Assembly: GCF_003194565.2 (NCBI RefSeq)
Contig: NZ_QICH01000004.1
Coordinates: 19,638 to 83,637, forward strand
Source: Kangiella spongicola
GTDB taxonomy: Bacteria; Pseudomonadota; Gammaproteobacteria; Enterobacterales; Kangiellaceae
Length of the DNA: 64,000 nucleotides
Direction: 5' to 3'
Shown: positions 10,901-18,490 of the stretch, in pieces
How the letters are laid out: each line of letters begins with the position of its first letter
Position numbering within the stretch: position 1 is the stretch's first letter
Translations under genes and position numbers: made by a program
The notes under the pieces: model-generated
Told to the model about the DNA's origin: nothing
Seen by the model: the letters and a program-made list of their open reading frames with translations, nothing else
Database searches by the model: none

Positions 10901-12869
10901 CATACTGCCAATAACGGCGACTGTCTTCACGAATTAAGGTCACTTGATATTCTTGCCCGCTGTTTAACTGCTCACCTTTGGCATCTACGGCAATTAACTC
11001 GAGCGCATTACTCGCATTAGGAGCGGCAAACTCTCGCTCCGCTTCCCACAAAGGGCGTACACCAATCAGCTCATTGTGTGGGAAAACGTATTGCACTAAA
11101 CGTCGTGTAATCGGGCGACCACCACTTTCATAAACATTGACACTGCTTAATAAACGCAGAGGGAATTTGCTGCCAGACCATTGATTCTTCAAAGATAATT
11201 TTGCAAAACCCGTTTCATCCAATGAACCGGGTGCAACATCCATAACTTGGTTGTAATCACGGTATTTGTTAGAGCCAAAGTAAAAACCGTCGTAATTTTC
11301 AAACGGATTTTTAGCGCTGGCAACAGTAACGGTGGCATCGTAGCGATTGCCACTTGCTGGTGCGCCATATAAATAATCAGACTGGACATGAATCACTGGC
11401 GTAGCTTTAGTATCGAGCAAGTCATCAGACGACGAGCTCAGCTCAAGCTTTAAGCGCTCTGGCATAAAGTCTTCGACCGAAAGCTCATATTCAAAAGTGC
11501 TTTTGTTGCCTAAAGTGGCCTCGAAAGTCCAGTTCCCCCGCATGGCATCATCAGGGAGCTTAAAGTCTGTTTGGTAATAACCAAGACTATCGCCTTCCCA
11601 CTGCAAAGTTTTATAGACTTTATTATCGGGGCGTAGAATGCGAACTGCGATTGGCGTTGGCTTTAACCAGTCAGCTTTAGCATCACGCAAAAGACCTTGC
11701 ATTCGCACTGTCTCGCCTGGACGGTATAAATCTCGTGGACCATATAAAAACAGCTCAATTGGCTGTTGCTGGCGCTTCGTGAGCTTAAACTCCGACAGAT
11801 CAAGCTTGGGACTTTTGAGTCGAATAAGGTTGGTGTTTTTGCCTTTTGTGGCGACAAGGTAACTCGCCGCTTCCAATTCTGAGTTATCAAATTCCGCAAA
11901 GCCTTCAGCATTGCTGAGCTTTTCAGCAACTCGTTCGCCTTTGTCGTTGATAAGCGCCAATGTAACGCCGTTATAGGGTTTTGTTGAAGGCAGCTGATGC
12001 GTAAAGGTCACAAAACTGTCTTGGTACTGACGTGAGTGTAAGCCTATATCGCTAATCACAAACCAACTGAACTCGTATTGATAAGGATAGTCATCGGCAG
12101 GTTGCATTGTGACCGCATATACACCGTTATCATCAAGGGCATCAATGTCATTCAGCTGAACTTGGTGGGTTAAACGCTGATTATCTTTGGCATCCAGCGT
12201 AAAGCGCCCCGTATGAACTAGCTGCGCCATTTCCTTTAGATTTCGCAACTCGTAATAAGAGTTGTAGCGATTGCTGGCGAAAAAGTTGTCGTAAAAGCTC
12301 GGTTTAATGCGCCAAAACTTAACATCAACCTCGCTGACATTAACCGCTTCTATCGGTAAAAGGCCACTGTCGCGCAGAATAGTCGAACCTTGGCTCAAAA
12401 ATCGAAGCTGTCTTTCTGCAGCAGTCGTTTTAACCTGCTTTTTTACGTTGGAAGGAAGTTTTTTGCCATTATCAGCCAGCAATTCGCTCGAAAAGTTGAT
12501 GTTGTAAACTTGCAGAGGCTGAATATACGGAAAAAATAGCCTGCGGTTATCATCGCTTATAACCCAGCCACCGGTTTTAGGGTCGCCTTCTTTATTGACC
12601 TGAATCAACTGCTCAAGATTCTGATCGCGCTTGATGGGGCGAGTGAAATTAACTTGGATGGCAGGAGTATTATCGTAGCTTCCCTGATAAACGCTTAATA
12701 CCTCAAAAGGTGTCAGTGTGTCCGGCTCTGTAGAAACTACTGACTGGGATTGTCCTTGCTTAAGGCTCGATGTATCACCTGACGCCTCAGAACCCTCGTC
12801 ATCCCCGCATCCTAATAAAGCTAACCCAAAAAAAACACTCAACACCAACAAACGCAAGTAAAAAGACAT
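7947..12869 (-). CDS. yfhM: Bacterial alpha-2-macroglobulin, inner-membrane lipoprotein
   Basis: A periplasmic protease trap. The first 20 residues are a lipoprotein signal with lipobox ALLGC, giving lipidated Cys21 followed by Gly-Asp-Asp. The 1640-residue length is right for the YfhM type. The N-terminal half contains macroglobulin-like beta domains and a bait-region stretch, and around 1150 lies the thioester loop: YPYGCLEQ with Cys1154 and Gln1157. CLEQ rather than CGEQ is the form of the E. coli-type protein, so the thioester should be functional. The following helical toroid (residues about 1160-1410) is the complement-like thioester domain. Upstream of pbpC on the same strand and almost certainly cotranscribed. 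Confidence 0.95.
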   Translation of the reverse strand: MSFYLRLLVLSVFFGLALLGCGDDEGSEASGDTSSLKQGQSQSVVSTEPDTLTPFEVLSVYQGSYDNTPAIQVNFTRPIKRDQNLEQLIQVNKEGDPKTGGWVISDDNRRLFFPYIQPLQVYNINFSSELLADNGKKLPSNVKKQVKTTAAERQLRFLSQGSTILRDSGLLPIEAVNVSEVDVKFWRIKPSFYDNFFASNRYNSYYELRNLKEMAQLVHTGRFTLDAKDNQRLTHQVQLNDIDALDDNGVYAVTMQPADDYPYQYEFSWFVISDIGLHSRQYQDSFVTFTHQLPSTKPYNGVTLALINDKGERVAEKLSNAEGFAEFDNSELEAASYLVATKGKNTNLIRLKSPKLDLSEFKLTKRQQQPIELFLYGPRDLYRPGETVRMQGLLRDAKADWLKPTPIAVRILRPDNKVYKTLQWEGDSLGYYQTDFKLPDDAMRGNWTFEATLGNKSTFEYELSVEDFMPERLKLELSSSSDDLLDTKATPVIHVQSDYLYGAPASGNRYDATVTVASAKNPFENYDGFYFGSNKYRDYNQVMDVAPGSLDETGFAKLSLKNQWSGSKFPLRLLSSVNVYESGGRPITRRLVQYVFPHNELIGVRPLWEAEREFAAPNASNALELIAVDAKGEQLNSGQEYQVTLIREDSRRYWQYGRSGWEYRTSEGNVPVYSKVVKFDSSERQKLSLPLDYGNYRLEVRNRSNTLLTSYHFFAGWYWSERSDLNGERPDQVSLSMAQDFVELGTDLELTVKAPYAGQALITVESDELLWKRSVKLDSTESTITIPLDKSWQTHNLYVSAMVLKPGNVKRKHLPSRAFGLLHLPLNRNSKRLELEVSHVEKLRPQQTVDVEIAASNIAANEEVYATLALVDSGVLSISNFETPKPLEWFFGQRAYEAALKDNYGSLVELVDGKRARQRFGGDADISRGGDAPVSDVQIVSIVKDKVALDANGKATVSVELPYFNGELRLMTVAFSKNRYGAAESKAKVAAPLVVQASMPRFLAKGDQSQVLFDIKNMEDTEQSFEVRLTSDAALGETAVTKSLTLASKGKAIVELPVTASHFTGQGHVSLSVMSDNPELELERTWALGLRPAYAASIITKQAALNPGAKFSVASDFASAYDDFGLKSVLNVSNTPPLDAGTYIDGLLQYPYGCLEQTTSRAWPWLNADQNDLKSLNESRSNQLFTERQQLIDSAISRIISMQRYDGSFGLWSNNSREEPWLTAYVTDFLIAAKQLGYQVPENNLNRAVRRLQKYVRSAAFRANDWGYYDDKQHFELAYRAYSAYVLSKVGRANLQDVRSLFDNKSKDAARALPLAHLAATLEKLGDQGRAKLAWGKAFTAKFQHKPYWYYGDYGSSIRDMSQVAHLSLQSKVVQSLDINGLDLVFDLKGELESRQWLSTQEKGALARLAKVLNEAASNQSELSLSLTRGGEEESFKQQSDYISVAKNSSVKTALTLTNNGDKTTFVDYKVQGYPKTAPQEESSDIAIHRRYFNLQGESISINQLTAGDRVIVGISIDLAKEHRKLRNAMLVDLLPAGLELENQNLEHSFKIDEIKIDGKSIKELTENTQLAHQEFWDDRYMAALELRSYRTTHVFYMVRAVTPGTYTVPSSFVEDMYRPEIRGISQPEKPVVITKVSTD

Positions 12870-13012
12870 GATACTCCCCTGTAAATTTTTTCAGCTTCTA
12901 TTATAGAAACGCACTTCTATCCAGAACGGGTTAAAAATATGACGAATTATGCAGAACTTTAGCAATATTATTCCCGAGATTACCTAAATTGCATAGTTGA
13001 TTCACCGTAAAA

Positions 13013-13039
13013 AATAAAGCTCCAAACCGGAGCTTTATT
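13013..13039 (-). terminator. Intrinsic terminator after the Sel1/TonB-like gene
   Basis: AATAAAGCTCC (13013-13023), loop AAACC, GGAGCTTTATT (13029-13039): a perfect 11-bp stem. On the minus strand the stem runs into a T-rich tail (TTTTTTACGG). It lies 12 bases past the stop of the gene at 13051-14373, so it ends that transcript. The rest of 12870-13012 is AT-rich and probably carries the promoter of the alpha-2-macroglobulin gene; no clear -35/-10 pair stands out. Confidence 0.8.
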
Positions 13040-13050
13040 CTAAAGACTGC

Positions 13051-14373
13051 TTATGTTCTCACTAATTTGGACTTTAACTCTTCTAAATTACTTAACAAGC
13101 TTACAGGAATATTTTCTTCGCCATAACTATGCCACGCATCAATAGCCTTATGTTGGTATTCAACAGCCTTTGCATAGTCCTGTTTCAATTCATAAGCTCT
13201 GGAGTAGAGGTTATATATATGGGCAGGTTTCTTAATCTTTGTTCCCATCAGCATATCAAGCTTCGCAAGCATTAGCTCAGGATCTATTCCAAAAAGTTTA
13301 CTCTCATAAATATAATTAAGAATTTCGTATGCCAATTTATTGTCACTTGCTTCAAGGGCTTGTGTGATCAAGCTCAACCCTTGCTCTGAATTCCCTGCTT
13401 CAAGGCTTAATTTAGACAACTCATACATTGATGGTGCGTAACCATTGGCAGCTGCAATAGTGAACCAAGAAACGGCCTTGTCCATATCAGCCTTGCACCC
13501 CTTTCCTTTTAAAAGACTCTCCCCAACTTCATGCTGAGCATTAATTACACCATTTCTTGCGGCTTCGAAATACCAAAGTGTGGAGTTAAAATTGTTATTA
13601 ACATCTTTATCAAAGGAGCCATACCTACCATAGAGATATTGCGATGCAGCATCCCCTTGAATAGCTTTTTCTTTAAGCTTTATCAGTCTCTCGTATTTAC
13701 CATCACCAAGTTTAAACTCAAATTTGTACGCGTAAACTTTACTCAACTTGGCACCATCATTATCAAACCTCCATTTTCGTACCGCCTTTAGCACTGGCTT
13801 TGAAAAATACTTTTTCTCTGGGTATTCATCGATTATGCGTATATCTGTAGGTATGCCTGACGGTGATAAATTAAAGTTAAGAAGAACCCAGCCTTCCACG
13901 CCTTTATAATTAGCACTTAATGGATAGCCAGGATCCGATGTTTTTATAGCCTTTGCTACGTTCTTGTCAGCGAGATTCTCATTACTTAATACTGGCTGAT
14001 AGTTTTCCAGGATAGCTTCAGAGCCATATTGAGACCTAAGCAATACAAAAATCTCTTCTGATTCGGCCAAAGCATCACCTGTCTTTAAATATCCTTTAAT
14101 TTCTTCTATAAACTGTTTTTCTTGGCCTTTATTTTCATCAGACAGCTTCACCCAGGCATAGGCTTTTTGAATATCCTGCTCCGTTCCAGTCCCCTCTAGA
14201 TACATAACACCTAAGTTAAATTGCGAAGGTTTATGCCCAATCATTGCAAGCTTGTTAAACTCATTAAACGCCTGTTGATACTGCTGGTTATCGTAGAAAT
14301 CTGTTGCTTTTTTGAAAGTTGCATTTGAACAATAAGAGAACAGAAGTATAAAGAGAAGAAATATGGCTTTCAT
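13051..14373 (-). CDS. Exported Sel1-repeat protein with TonB C-terminal-like domain
   Basis: Probably a periplasmic protein; specific role unknown. Residues 1-20 (MKAIFLLFILLFSYCSNATF) look like a signal peptide. A Sel1 repeat follows (SQFNLGVMYLEGTGT...AYAWVKLSD). Residues about 140-230 resemble a TonB C-terminal domain: KTSDPGYPLSANYKGVEG, then LNFNLSPSGIPTDIRI and VLKAVRKWRF. More Sel1/TPR repeats fill the C-terminus (ASQYLYGRYG, AQHEVGESLLKGKGC). The frame could begin at ATG 14382, but CAGG directly abuts that codon and sits 9 bases before the ATG at 14373, so I use the latter (440 residues). Stand-alone gene with its own terminator. Domain calls are by eye. Confidence 0.8.
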   Translation of the reverse strand: MKAIFLLFILLFSYCSNATFKKATDFYDNQQYQQAFNEFNKLAMIGHKPSQFNLGVMYLEGTGTEQDIQKAYAWVKLSDENKGQEKQFIEEIKGYLKTGDALAESEEIFVLLRSQYGSEAILENYQPVLSNENLADKNVAKAIKTSDPGYPLSANYKGVEGWVLLNFNLSPSGIPTDIRIIDEYPEKKYFSKPVLKAVRKWRFDNDGAKLSKVYAYKFEFKLGDGKYERLIKLKEKAIQGDAASQYLYGRYGSFDKDVNNNFNSTLWYFEAARNGVINAQHEVGESLLKGKGCKADMDKAVSWFTIAAANGYAPSMYELSKLSLEAGNSEQGLSLITQALEASDNKLAYEILNYIYESKLFGIDPELMLAKLDMLMGTKIKKPAHIYNLYSRAYELKQDYAKAVEYQHKAIDAWHSYGEENIPVSLLSNLEELKSKLVRT

Positions 14374-14456
14374 ATGATTCATCCTGATTCAATTAATATA
14401 GTTTTTATATGTAGCATGTGACAGTTGGAAATATACCTCACACCATTAAAAATAAA

Positions 14457-14478
14457 AAGCCCAGCGTCAGCTGGGCTT
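14457..14478 (-). terminator. Intrinsic terminator of rmf
   Basis: AAGCCCAGC (14457-14465), loop GTCA, GCTGGGCTT (14470-14478), followed on the minus strand by TTTTTATTTTTAATGG. Perfect 9-bp GC-rich stem plus a long T-rich tail, 26 bases after the rmf stop. Confidence 0.9.
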
Positions 14479-14503
14479 GTTTGGTATTAGTTAGGATGAA
14501 GTT

Positions 14504-14686
14504 TTATAAATAATTTTTCATGCCATTTTGGGTGAATGCCTCTCGGCCCTCTCGCCACCCTCCGAGCCACTCTTCTTTGGCATTGATATCTTCATGTGGG
14601 CACACTTCTTTAGATTGGCCTTGCATTGCGGCGTGAAAACCTTTTGCGTGTGCTCTTTGTAACTTATCTCTTTTCTGTCTTTTCAT
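14504..14686 (-). CDS. rmf: Ribosome modulation factor
   Basis: Small basic protein that binds 70S ribosomes in slow growth or stationary phase and drives 100S dimer formation (hibernation). The 60-residue product begins MKRQKRDKLQRAHAKGFHA and carries the characteristic C-terminal block EEWLGGWREG; both match E. coli RMF closely in order and spacing, as does the central SKEVCPHE. AAGGG lies about 10 bases before the ATG. It is monocistronic, ended by the hairpin at 14457-14478. The C-terminal tail is a few residues longer than in E. coli. The assignment is firm despite the small size. Confidence 0.93.
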   Translation of the reverse strand: MKRQKRDKLQRAHAKGFHAAMQGQSKEVCPHEDINAKEEWLGGWREGREAFTQNGMKNYL

Positions 14687-14768
14687 TGATACATACCCTT
14701 TTCTTGCAGTTAGTACAAAACTTATGATGTTTCTTTATTAACAACTTGTAACCATAAAAATTAAGCAT

Positions 14769-14831
14769 AAAAAAAGCCGAGCACTCGCTAGAGTTATCGG
14801 CTTCTTAAAGTTCGATGCGCTTTGAAAGCGC
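14769..14831 (-). terminator. Minus-strand terminator with a second hairpin just upstream
   Basis: AAGCCGA (14774-14780) pairs with TCGGCTT (14797-14803), and inside it ACTC (14783-14786) pairs with GAGT (14791-14794) around GCTA. On the minus strand a seven-T run follows, a good intrinsic terminator. Just upstream on that strand GCGCTTT/AAAGCGC (14817-14831) forms another hairpin. No well-supported gene lies upstream of it, which suggests a small transcript from 14832-15100. Confidence 0.65.
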
Positions 14832-14861
14832 CTGTAAATAATTGGTTAATTGCATACCTAC

Positions 14862-15071
14862 CTAATTAACATTTAACACATTATCGAATGTATAGTGCTT
14901 AACTTTCATCAGATTACACCCTTTAGAGAAACTTTGGCAGTAAAAGTTCACAATATTGCAATAAAGGGCTTTTCCGCTGAGAGTTACCTCATCGAGTTCA
15001 AGCTTAACTCTATGATGAGCCCCTAGGTGGTTGATTTTGGCACCCAACTTTTTCCAACTAGGAATCACCAA
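14862..15071 (-). CDS. Doubtful small ORF (69 codons), possibly a small RNA locus instead
   Basis: An open minus-strand frame ends 30 bases before the hairpin pair and terminator at 14769-14831, so this region is probably transcribed. Coding evidence is weak. The frame opens with TTG-GTG right after an in-frame stop, no ribosome binding site precedes it, and the product (MVIPSWKKLGAKINHLGAHH..., ending in DNVLNVN) is not one I recognise. A shorter start at the internal MKVKHYTFDNV has no site either. Either a poorly started small protein or a small RNA/3' UTR would explain the terminator. The remaining bases 14687-14768 and 15072-15116 hold only the rmf leader and the region divergent from liuR. 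Confidence 0.25.
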   Translation of the reverse strand: MVIPSWKKLGAKINHLGAHHRVKLELDEVTLSGKALYCNIVNFYCQSFSKGCNLMKVKHYTFDNVLNVN

Positions 15072-15116
15072 CAGATCTGATCAGTGCAGTAATAGGCTTC
15101 CTGTGGATTCTCAAAG

Positions 15117-15145
15117 TTTACGTTTGCGTAAAGGTAAGCTAGAAT
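15117..15145 (+). promoter_or_regulatory. liuR promoter with MerR-type operator
   Basis: The inverted repeat TTTACG (15117-15122) TTTG CGTAAA (15127-15132) overlaps a plausible -35 hexamer (TTTACG) placed 17 bp before a -10 of TAGAAT (15140-15145). It lies about 30 bp upstream of the liuR start. An operator that covers the -35 and spacer is the usual position for a MerR-family regulator, so self-regulation by LiuR and control of the operon is the simplest reading. The sequence is seen; the binding is inferred. Confidence 0.65.
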
Positions 15146-15175
15146 ATCGCGGTTATTGTTAAGGAAACCATACAA

Positions 15176-15568
15176 ATGAGCGACGAGAAGACCGAATACA
15201 CCATTAGTGACTTAGCCAAAGAGTTTGAGATTACCTCACGCTCAATTCGTCACTATGAGGATGAAAAGCTCATTACACCGCTGCGTCGAGGCGTTCATCG
15301 CATCTACAACACCCGCGATCGAGTGCGCTTGCAACTAATCTTGCGCGGTAAACGACTTGGCTTTTCATTGGCTGAAATTAAAGAAATCATCGACTTGTAT
15401 GGTGTCGAAGGCGAACAGAAGCAAACAGAGCGTTTGTTAGAGTTGATCAGACTTCGCCGCGACTCCCTGAAGCAACAACTCAAAGATATCAAGTACTTGC
15501 TAAACGAATTTGATGTGTTGGAAGAGAAGTTAACCGCCAACCATCAGCCTAATAATTTAACATCGTAA
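15176..15568 (+). CDS. liuR: MerR-family regulator of leucine/isovalerate degradation
   Basis: Transcriptional regulator of the adjacent catabolic operon. The 130-residue product has the MerR winged helix at its N-terminus (YTISDLAKEFEITSRSIRHYEDEKLI, with the conserved RxYE-type HYEDEKL turn), the second wing segment RVRLQLILRGKRLGFSLAEIKEII, and a C-terminal coiled coil (LIRLRRDSLKQQLKDIKYLLNEFDVLEEKL) for dimerisation. There is no metal-binding Cys cluster, matching LiuR, which senses branched-chain intermediates rather than metals. It begins 8 bases after AAGGAAA and is followed 21 bases later by liuA. Gene position and fold together support the name. Confidence 0.88.
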   Translation: MSDEKTEYTISDLAKEFEITSRSIRHYEDEKLITPLRRGVHRIYNTRDRVRLQLILRGKRLGFSLAEIKEIIDLYGVEGEQKQTERLLELIRLRRDSLKQQLKDIKYLLNEFDVLEEKLTANHQPNNLTS

Positions 15569-15589
15569 AGATTCAGTAGAGGACATAAT

Positions 15590-16750
15590 ATGTATCCATC
15601 ACTCAACTTCGACTTAGGCGAAACAGCTGACATGATTCGCGACATGGTGAGCAATTTTGCAGAAAAAGAAATTGCACCAATCGCTGAAAAGACTGATGAA
15701 GAAAACCTTTTCCCGCACGAAATGTGGAAAAAACTTGGCGACCTAGGTCTTTTAGGCATCACTGTCGAAGAAGAGTACGGTGGTTCTGGTATGGGCTATC
15801 TTGAGCACGTTGTGGCGATGGAAGAAATCAGCCGCGCTAGTGCATCTATTGGCTTAAGCTATGGTGCTCACTCAAACCTTTGCGTTAATCAAATTCGTCG
15901 TAACGCTAGCGAAGAGCAGAAAAAGAAGTATCTTCCTAAGCTTTGTTCAGGCGAGCACGTAGGTGCATTAGCCATGTCTGAGCCAGGCGCAGGTTCTGAT
16001 GTTGTTAGCATGAAGCTAAAAGCTGAACTTAAAGGCGACCATTACGTTCTAAACGGTAATAAGATGTGGATCACAAACGGTCCAGAAGCTGACGTGTTGG
16101 TGGTTTACGCTAAAACAGATATGGAAGCACATTCGCGCGGTATCACAGCTTTCATCATCGAAAAAGGTATGAAAGGCTTCCGTACAGCACAGAAGCTAGA
16201 CAAGCTAGGTATGCGTGGTTCTAACACGTGTGAATTAGTTTTCGAAGACTGTGAAGTACCTGTCGAAAACGTCATGGGCGAAGTCAACCAAGGTGTTAAA
16301 ATCTTGATGAGTGGCCTCGATTACGAACGCGCAGTTCTTTCAGCTGGCCCATTAGGCATCATGCGTGCTTGTATGGACGTTGTGGTTCCTTACGTACACG
16401 AACGTAAGCAGTTCGGCAAAGCTATCGGTGAATTCCAGCTTATCCAAGGTAAAGTAGCTGATATGTACACAACGATGAATGCAAGTCGTGCTTACGTTTA
16501 CTCAGTGGTTAAAGCTTGTGACCGTGGCGAAACGACCCGTAAAGACGCAGCAGCAGCTATTTTATTCGCAGCCGAAAACGCAACTAAGCTAGCGCTAGAC
16601 GCCATTCAGATTCTAGGCGGTAACGGTTATATCAACGAATACCCTACTGGTCGTTTACTGCGTGACGCTAAGTTGTACGAAATCGGCGCTGGTACTTCTG
16701 AAATCAGAAGAATGCTAATTGGGCGCGAGCTGTTTAACGAAACAGCCTAG
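15590..16750 (+). CDS. liuA: Isovaleryl-CoA dehydrogenase
   Basis: Flavoprotein that oxidises isovaleryl-CoA to 3-methylcrotonyl-CoA in leucine breakdown, passing electrons to ETF. The 386-residue product has the acyl-CoA dehydrogenase blocks [17 protein letters not shown] and [18 protein letters not shown], and ends [17 protein letters not shown]. At the position where most family members have the catalytic Glu (YEGTSE) it has Ala367. The base is instead supplied by Glu246 in [13 protein letters not shown], which is the arrangement known for isovaleryl-CoA dehydrogenases. First enzyme of the liu operon, directly after liuR. Confidence 0.95.
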   Translation: MYPSLNFDLGETADMIRDMVSNFAEKEIAPIAEKTDEENLFPHEMWKKLGDLGLLGITVEEEYGGSGMGYLEHVVAMEEISRASASIGLSYGAHSNLCVNQIRRNASEEQKKKYLPKLCSGEHVGALAMSEPGAGSDVVSMKLKAELKGDHYVLNGNKMWITNGPEADVLVVYAKTDMEAHSRGITAFIIEKGMKGFRTAQKLDKLGMRGSNTCELVFEDCEVPVENVMGEVNQGVKILMSGLDYERAVLSAGPLGIMRACMDVVVPYVHERKQFGKAIGEFQLIQGKVADMYTTMNASRAYVYSVVKACDRGETTRKDAAAAILFAAENATKLALDAIQILGGNGYINEYPTGRLLRDAKLYEIGAGTSEIRRMLIGRELFNETA

Positions 16751-16800
16751 AACTTATTGAGTTTGCCTATGCGCTGTTAAAAACTGCTTCAATCAGGTCG

Positions 16801-16816
16801 TTTACCATTATGTAAA
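16801..16816 (+). promoter_or_regulatory. Second operator-like inverted repeat, downstream of liuA
   Basis: TTTACC ATTA TGTAAA has the same 6-4-6 spacing as the repeat in the liuR promoter, with TTTAC and GTAAA identical. It is enclosed by a wider inverted repeat, AAAACTGC (16780-16787) and GCAGTTTT (16831-16838). It may be a second LiuR site controlling the thiolase end of the cluster, or part of a read-through hairpin. A further small hairpin GTCATG-TTTTT-CATGAC lies at 16880-16896. Low certainty. Confidence 0.35.
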
Positions 16817-17017
16817 CTCCCCTTTTTGCAGCAGTTTTGCCTAGCCTAGACATCACTCAAAGAACTTCTAGGTTTATGAGTCATGTTTTTCATGACGAGG
16901 TTTAACTTTGAATAAATCACCAAAATAGTTTCGAACTAACTCTTTTGGTAATCAGAGAACTGTCTGGGTATTTATGTTCCCTTTCAGAAGAATTCTCTAA
17001 AAACTCACTTAGATTGA

Positions 17018-17135
17018 GAAGTGAGCGAGCGTAGCTAAGACGAGGCAAAAAGCTTCGAAAATGCGCAGTGTACAAACAGTACATGAGCAAATTTGAGAAG
17101 GTTTTTAACACTGTATTAGCAAGCACAGCCACTTC
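17018..17135 (+). repeat. Dispersed hairpin repeat, copy 1
   Basis: Bounded by GAAGTG (17018-17023) and CACTTC (17130-17135), with further imperfect pairing of the arms. The core TGTAC-AAACA-GTACA followed by TGAG is shared with the copy at 54895-54993 and, with compensating changes, with the reverse-oriented copy at 18351-18427. The copies also share the preceding CGAGGCA and the trailing AACACTGTATTAGC-like segment. It fills most of the space between liuA and the thiolase gene and ends 17 bases before the latter's start codon. Looks like a MITE-like or REP-like intergenic element. Confidence 0.7.
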
Positions 17136-17152
17136 GAACAGGAGTAATAAAT

Positions 17153-18331
17153 ATGTCAGATCCAATTGTTATCGTCAGCGCTGCTAGAACCCCAATGGGT
17201 GGCTTCGGCGGCTCTCTTTCAACTGTTAAGTCAACAGAACTAGGCGCCAACGCTATCGCTGCGGCAGTTGAGCGCGCAACTTTAAAACCTGAAGATATTC
17301 AAGAAGTTATCATGGGCTGTGTATTACCAGCAGGTGTTGGTCAAGCTCCAGCTCGCCAAGCTTCTTTAGGCGCAGGTATTCCTAAGTCTACTGGCGCGAC
17401 AACCGTCAACAAGGTTTGTGGCTCAGGCATGAAAACAATCATGCTAGCGCACGACTTGCTAAAAGCTGGCACTAACGACGTTATGGTTGCTGGCGGTATG
17501 GAAAGCATGAGCTTAGCACCTTACCTACTCCCTACTGGCCGTTACGGTCAACGTTTTGGTCATGGTAAAACGCTAGATCACATGGCCTTCGATGGCCTTG
17601 AAGATGCTTACGAAGGCCAAGCTATGGGCGTTTACGCTGAGCAAACTGTTGAGCGTTATGGCTTTACTCGTGAAGACCAAGATAACTTTGCCATTGAGTC
17701 ACTAGCTCGTGCAAATAAAGCGATCGAAGACGGTTCATTCAAGAACGAAATCACCCCAGTGACTGTTAAATCACGCAAAGGCGAAGTTGAAGTTGATACG
17801 GATGAGCAGCCATTAAAAGCTCGCCCAGACAAAATTCCAGCGCTACGCCCTGCTTTCAAAAAAGACGGTACAGTTACAGCAGCCAACGCTAGTTCCATTT
17901 CTGATGGTGCAGCAGCAGTAGTTATGATGCGTCAATCAGAAGCTGAAAAGCGCGGTCTAAAACCATTGGCAAAGATTGTTGCACACACTACAAACGCACG
18001 CACTCCAGCAGAATTCACTATCGCTCCAGTTGGCGCAATGGAAAAAGTCATGGAGAAAGCTGGTTGGACGAAAGATGACGTTGATTTGTTTGAAATTAAC
18101 GAAGCGTTTGCAGTAGTGACAATGGCGGCTATGAAAGAGCTCGACTTAGATCATGCTAAAGTAAACGTCCATGGCGGTGCTTGTGCGCTAGGTCACCCTA
18201 TCGGCTGTTCTGGTACACGTATTGTTGTGACCTTACTAGAAGCACTTCGCAAATATGGCAAGTCGAAAGGCGTAGCATCGTTGTGTATTGGTGGTGGTGA
18301 GGCGACAGCATTAGCGGTAGAACTAATATAA
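17153..18331 (+). CDS. Acetyl-CoA C-acetyltransferase (thiolase)
   Basis: Cleaves acetoacetyl-CoA with CoA to two acetyl-CoA, the final step after the CoA-transferase encoded at 25242-26611. The 392-residue product is full length. It has the acyl-accepting Cys in NKVCGSGMKT, the NEAFAVVT motif, the His/Gly block GGACALGHPIGCSG with the second active Cys, and a C-terminal CIGGGEATALAVE. A good AGGAG site lies about 9 bases before the ATG. It corresponds functionally to atoB/phaA; I give no symbol because several paralogues usually exist. Inserted between liuA and the second acyl-CoA dehydrogenase, flanked on both sides by copies of the dispersed repeat. Confidence 0.93.
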   Translation: MSDPIVIVSAARTPMGGFGGSLSTVKSTELGANAIAAAVERATLKPEDIQEVIMGCVLPAGVGQAPARQASLGAGIPKSTGATTVNKVCGSGMKTIMLAHDLLKAGTNDVMVAGGMESMSLAPYLLPTGRYGQRFGHGKTLDHMAFDGLEDAYEGQAMGVYAEQTVERYGFTREDQDNFAIESLARANKAIEDGSFKNEITPVTVKSRKGEVEVDTDEQPLKARPDKIPALRPAFKKDGTVTAANASSISDGAAAVVMMRQSEAEKRGLKPLAKIVAHTTNARTPAEFTIAPVGAMEKVMEKAGWTKDDVDLFEINEAFAVVTMAAMKELDLDHAKVNVHGGACALGHPIGCSGTRIVVTLLEALRKYGKSKGVASLCIGGGEATALAVELI

Positions 18332-18350
18332 ATGGATTTTTAATCCAATA

Positions 18351-18427
18351 GCTTTGTTAGTTACGTGCTCAAACATCATCATGCACAGAGAGTGCACTCA
18401 GTGTTTTGTGCGCGTAACTGCCTCGCT
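18351..18427 (-). repeat. Dispersed hairpin repeat, copy 2 (reverse orientation)
   Basis: Read on the minus strand it runs GAGCGAGGCAGTTACGCGCAC, ..., GAGTGCACTCTCTGTGCATGA, ..., TTTGAGCAC and ACTAACAAAGC, following the order of the 54895 copy block by block. Its inner hairpin is TGCAC-TCTCT-GTGCA instead of TGTAC/GTACA: both sides of the stem changed, so pairing is kept. A separate small hairpin GGATTTTTAATCC lies just left of it. It occupies most of the thiolase-acyl-CoA dehydrogenase gap. Confidence 0.7.
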
Positions 18428-18490
18428 CTTGAATTAAAACTCTCATTTAGTGACTTGCTGTAAATAATATTTCCAAATTGAGATGGATTT

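Noticed and set aside
16917..17165. 82-codon minus-strand open frame before the thiolase gene
   Set aside because: Lies over the dispersed repeat and overlaps the thiolase start; no ribosome site.
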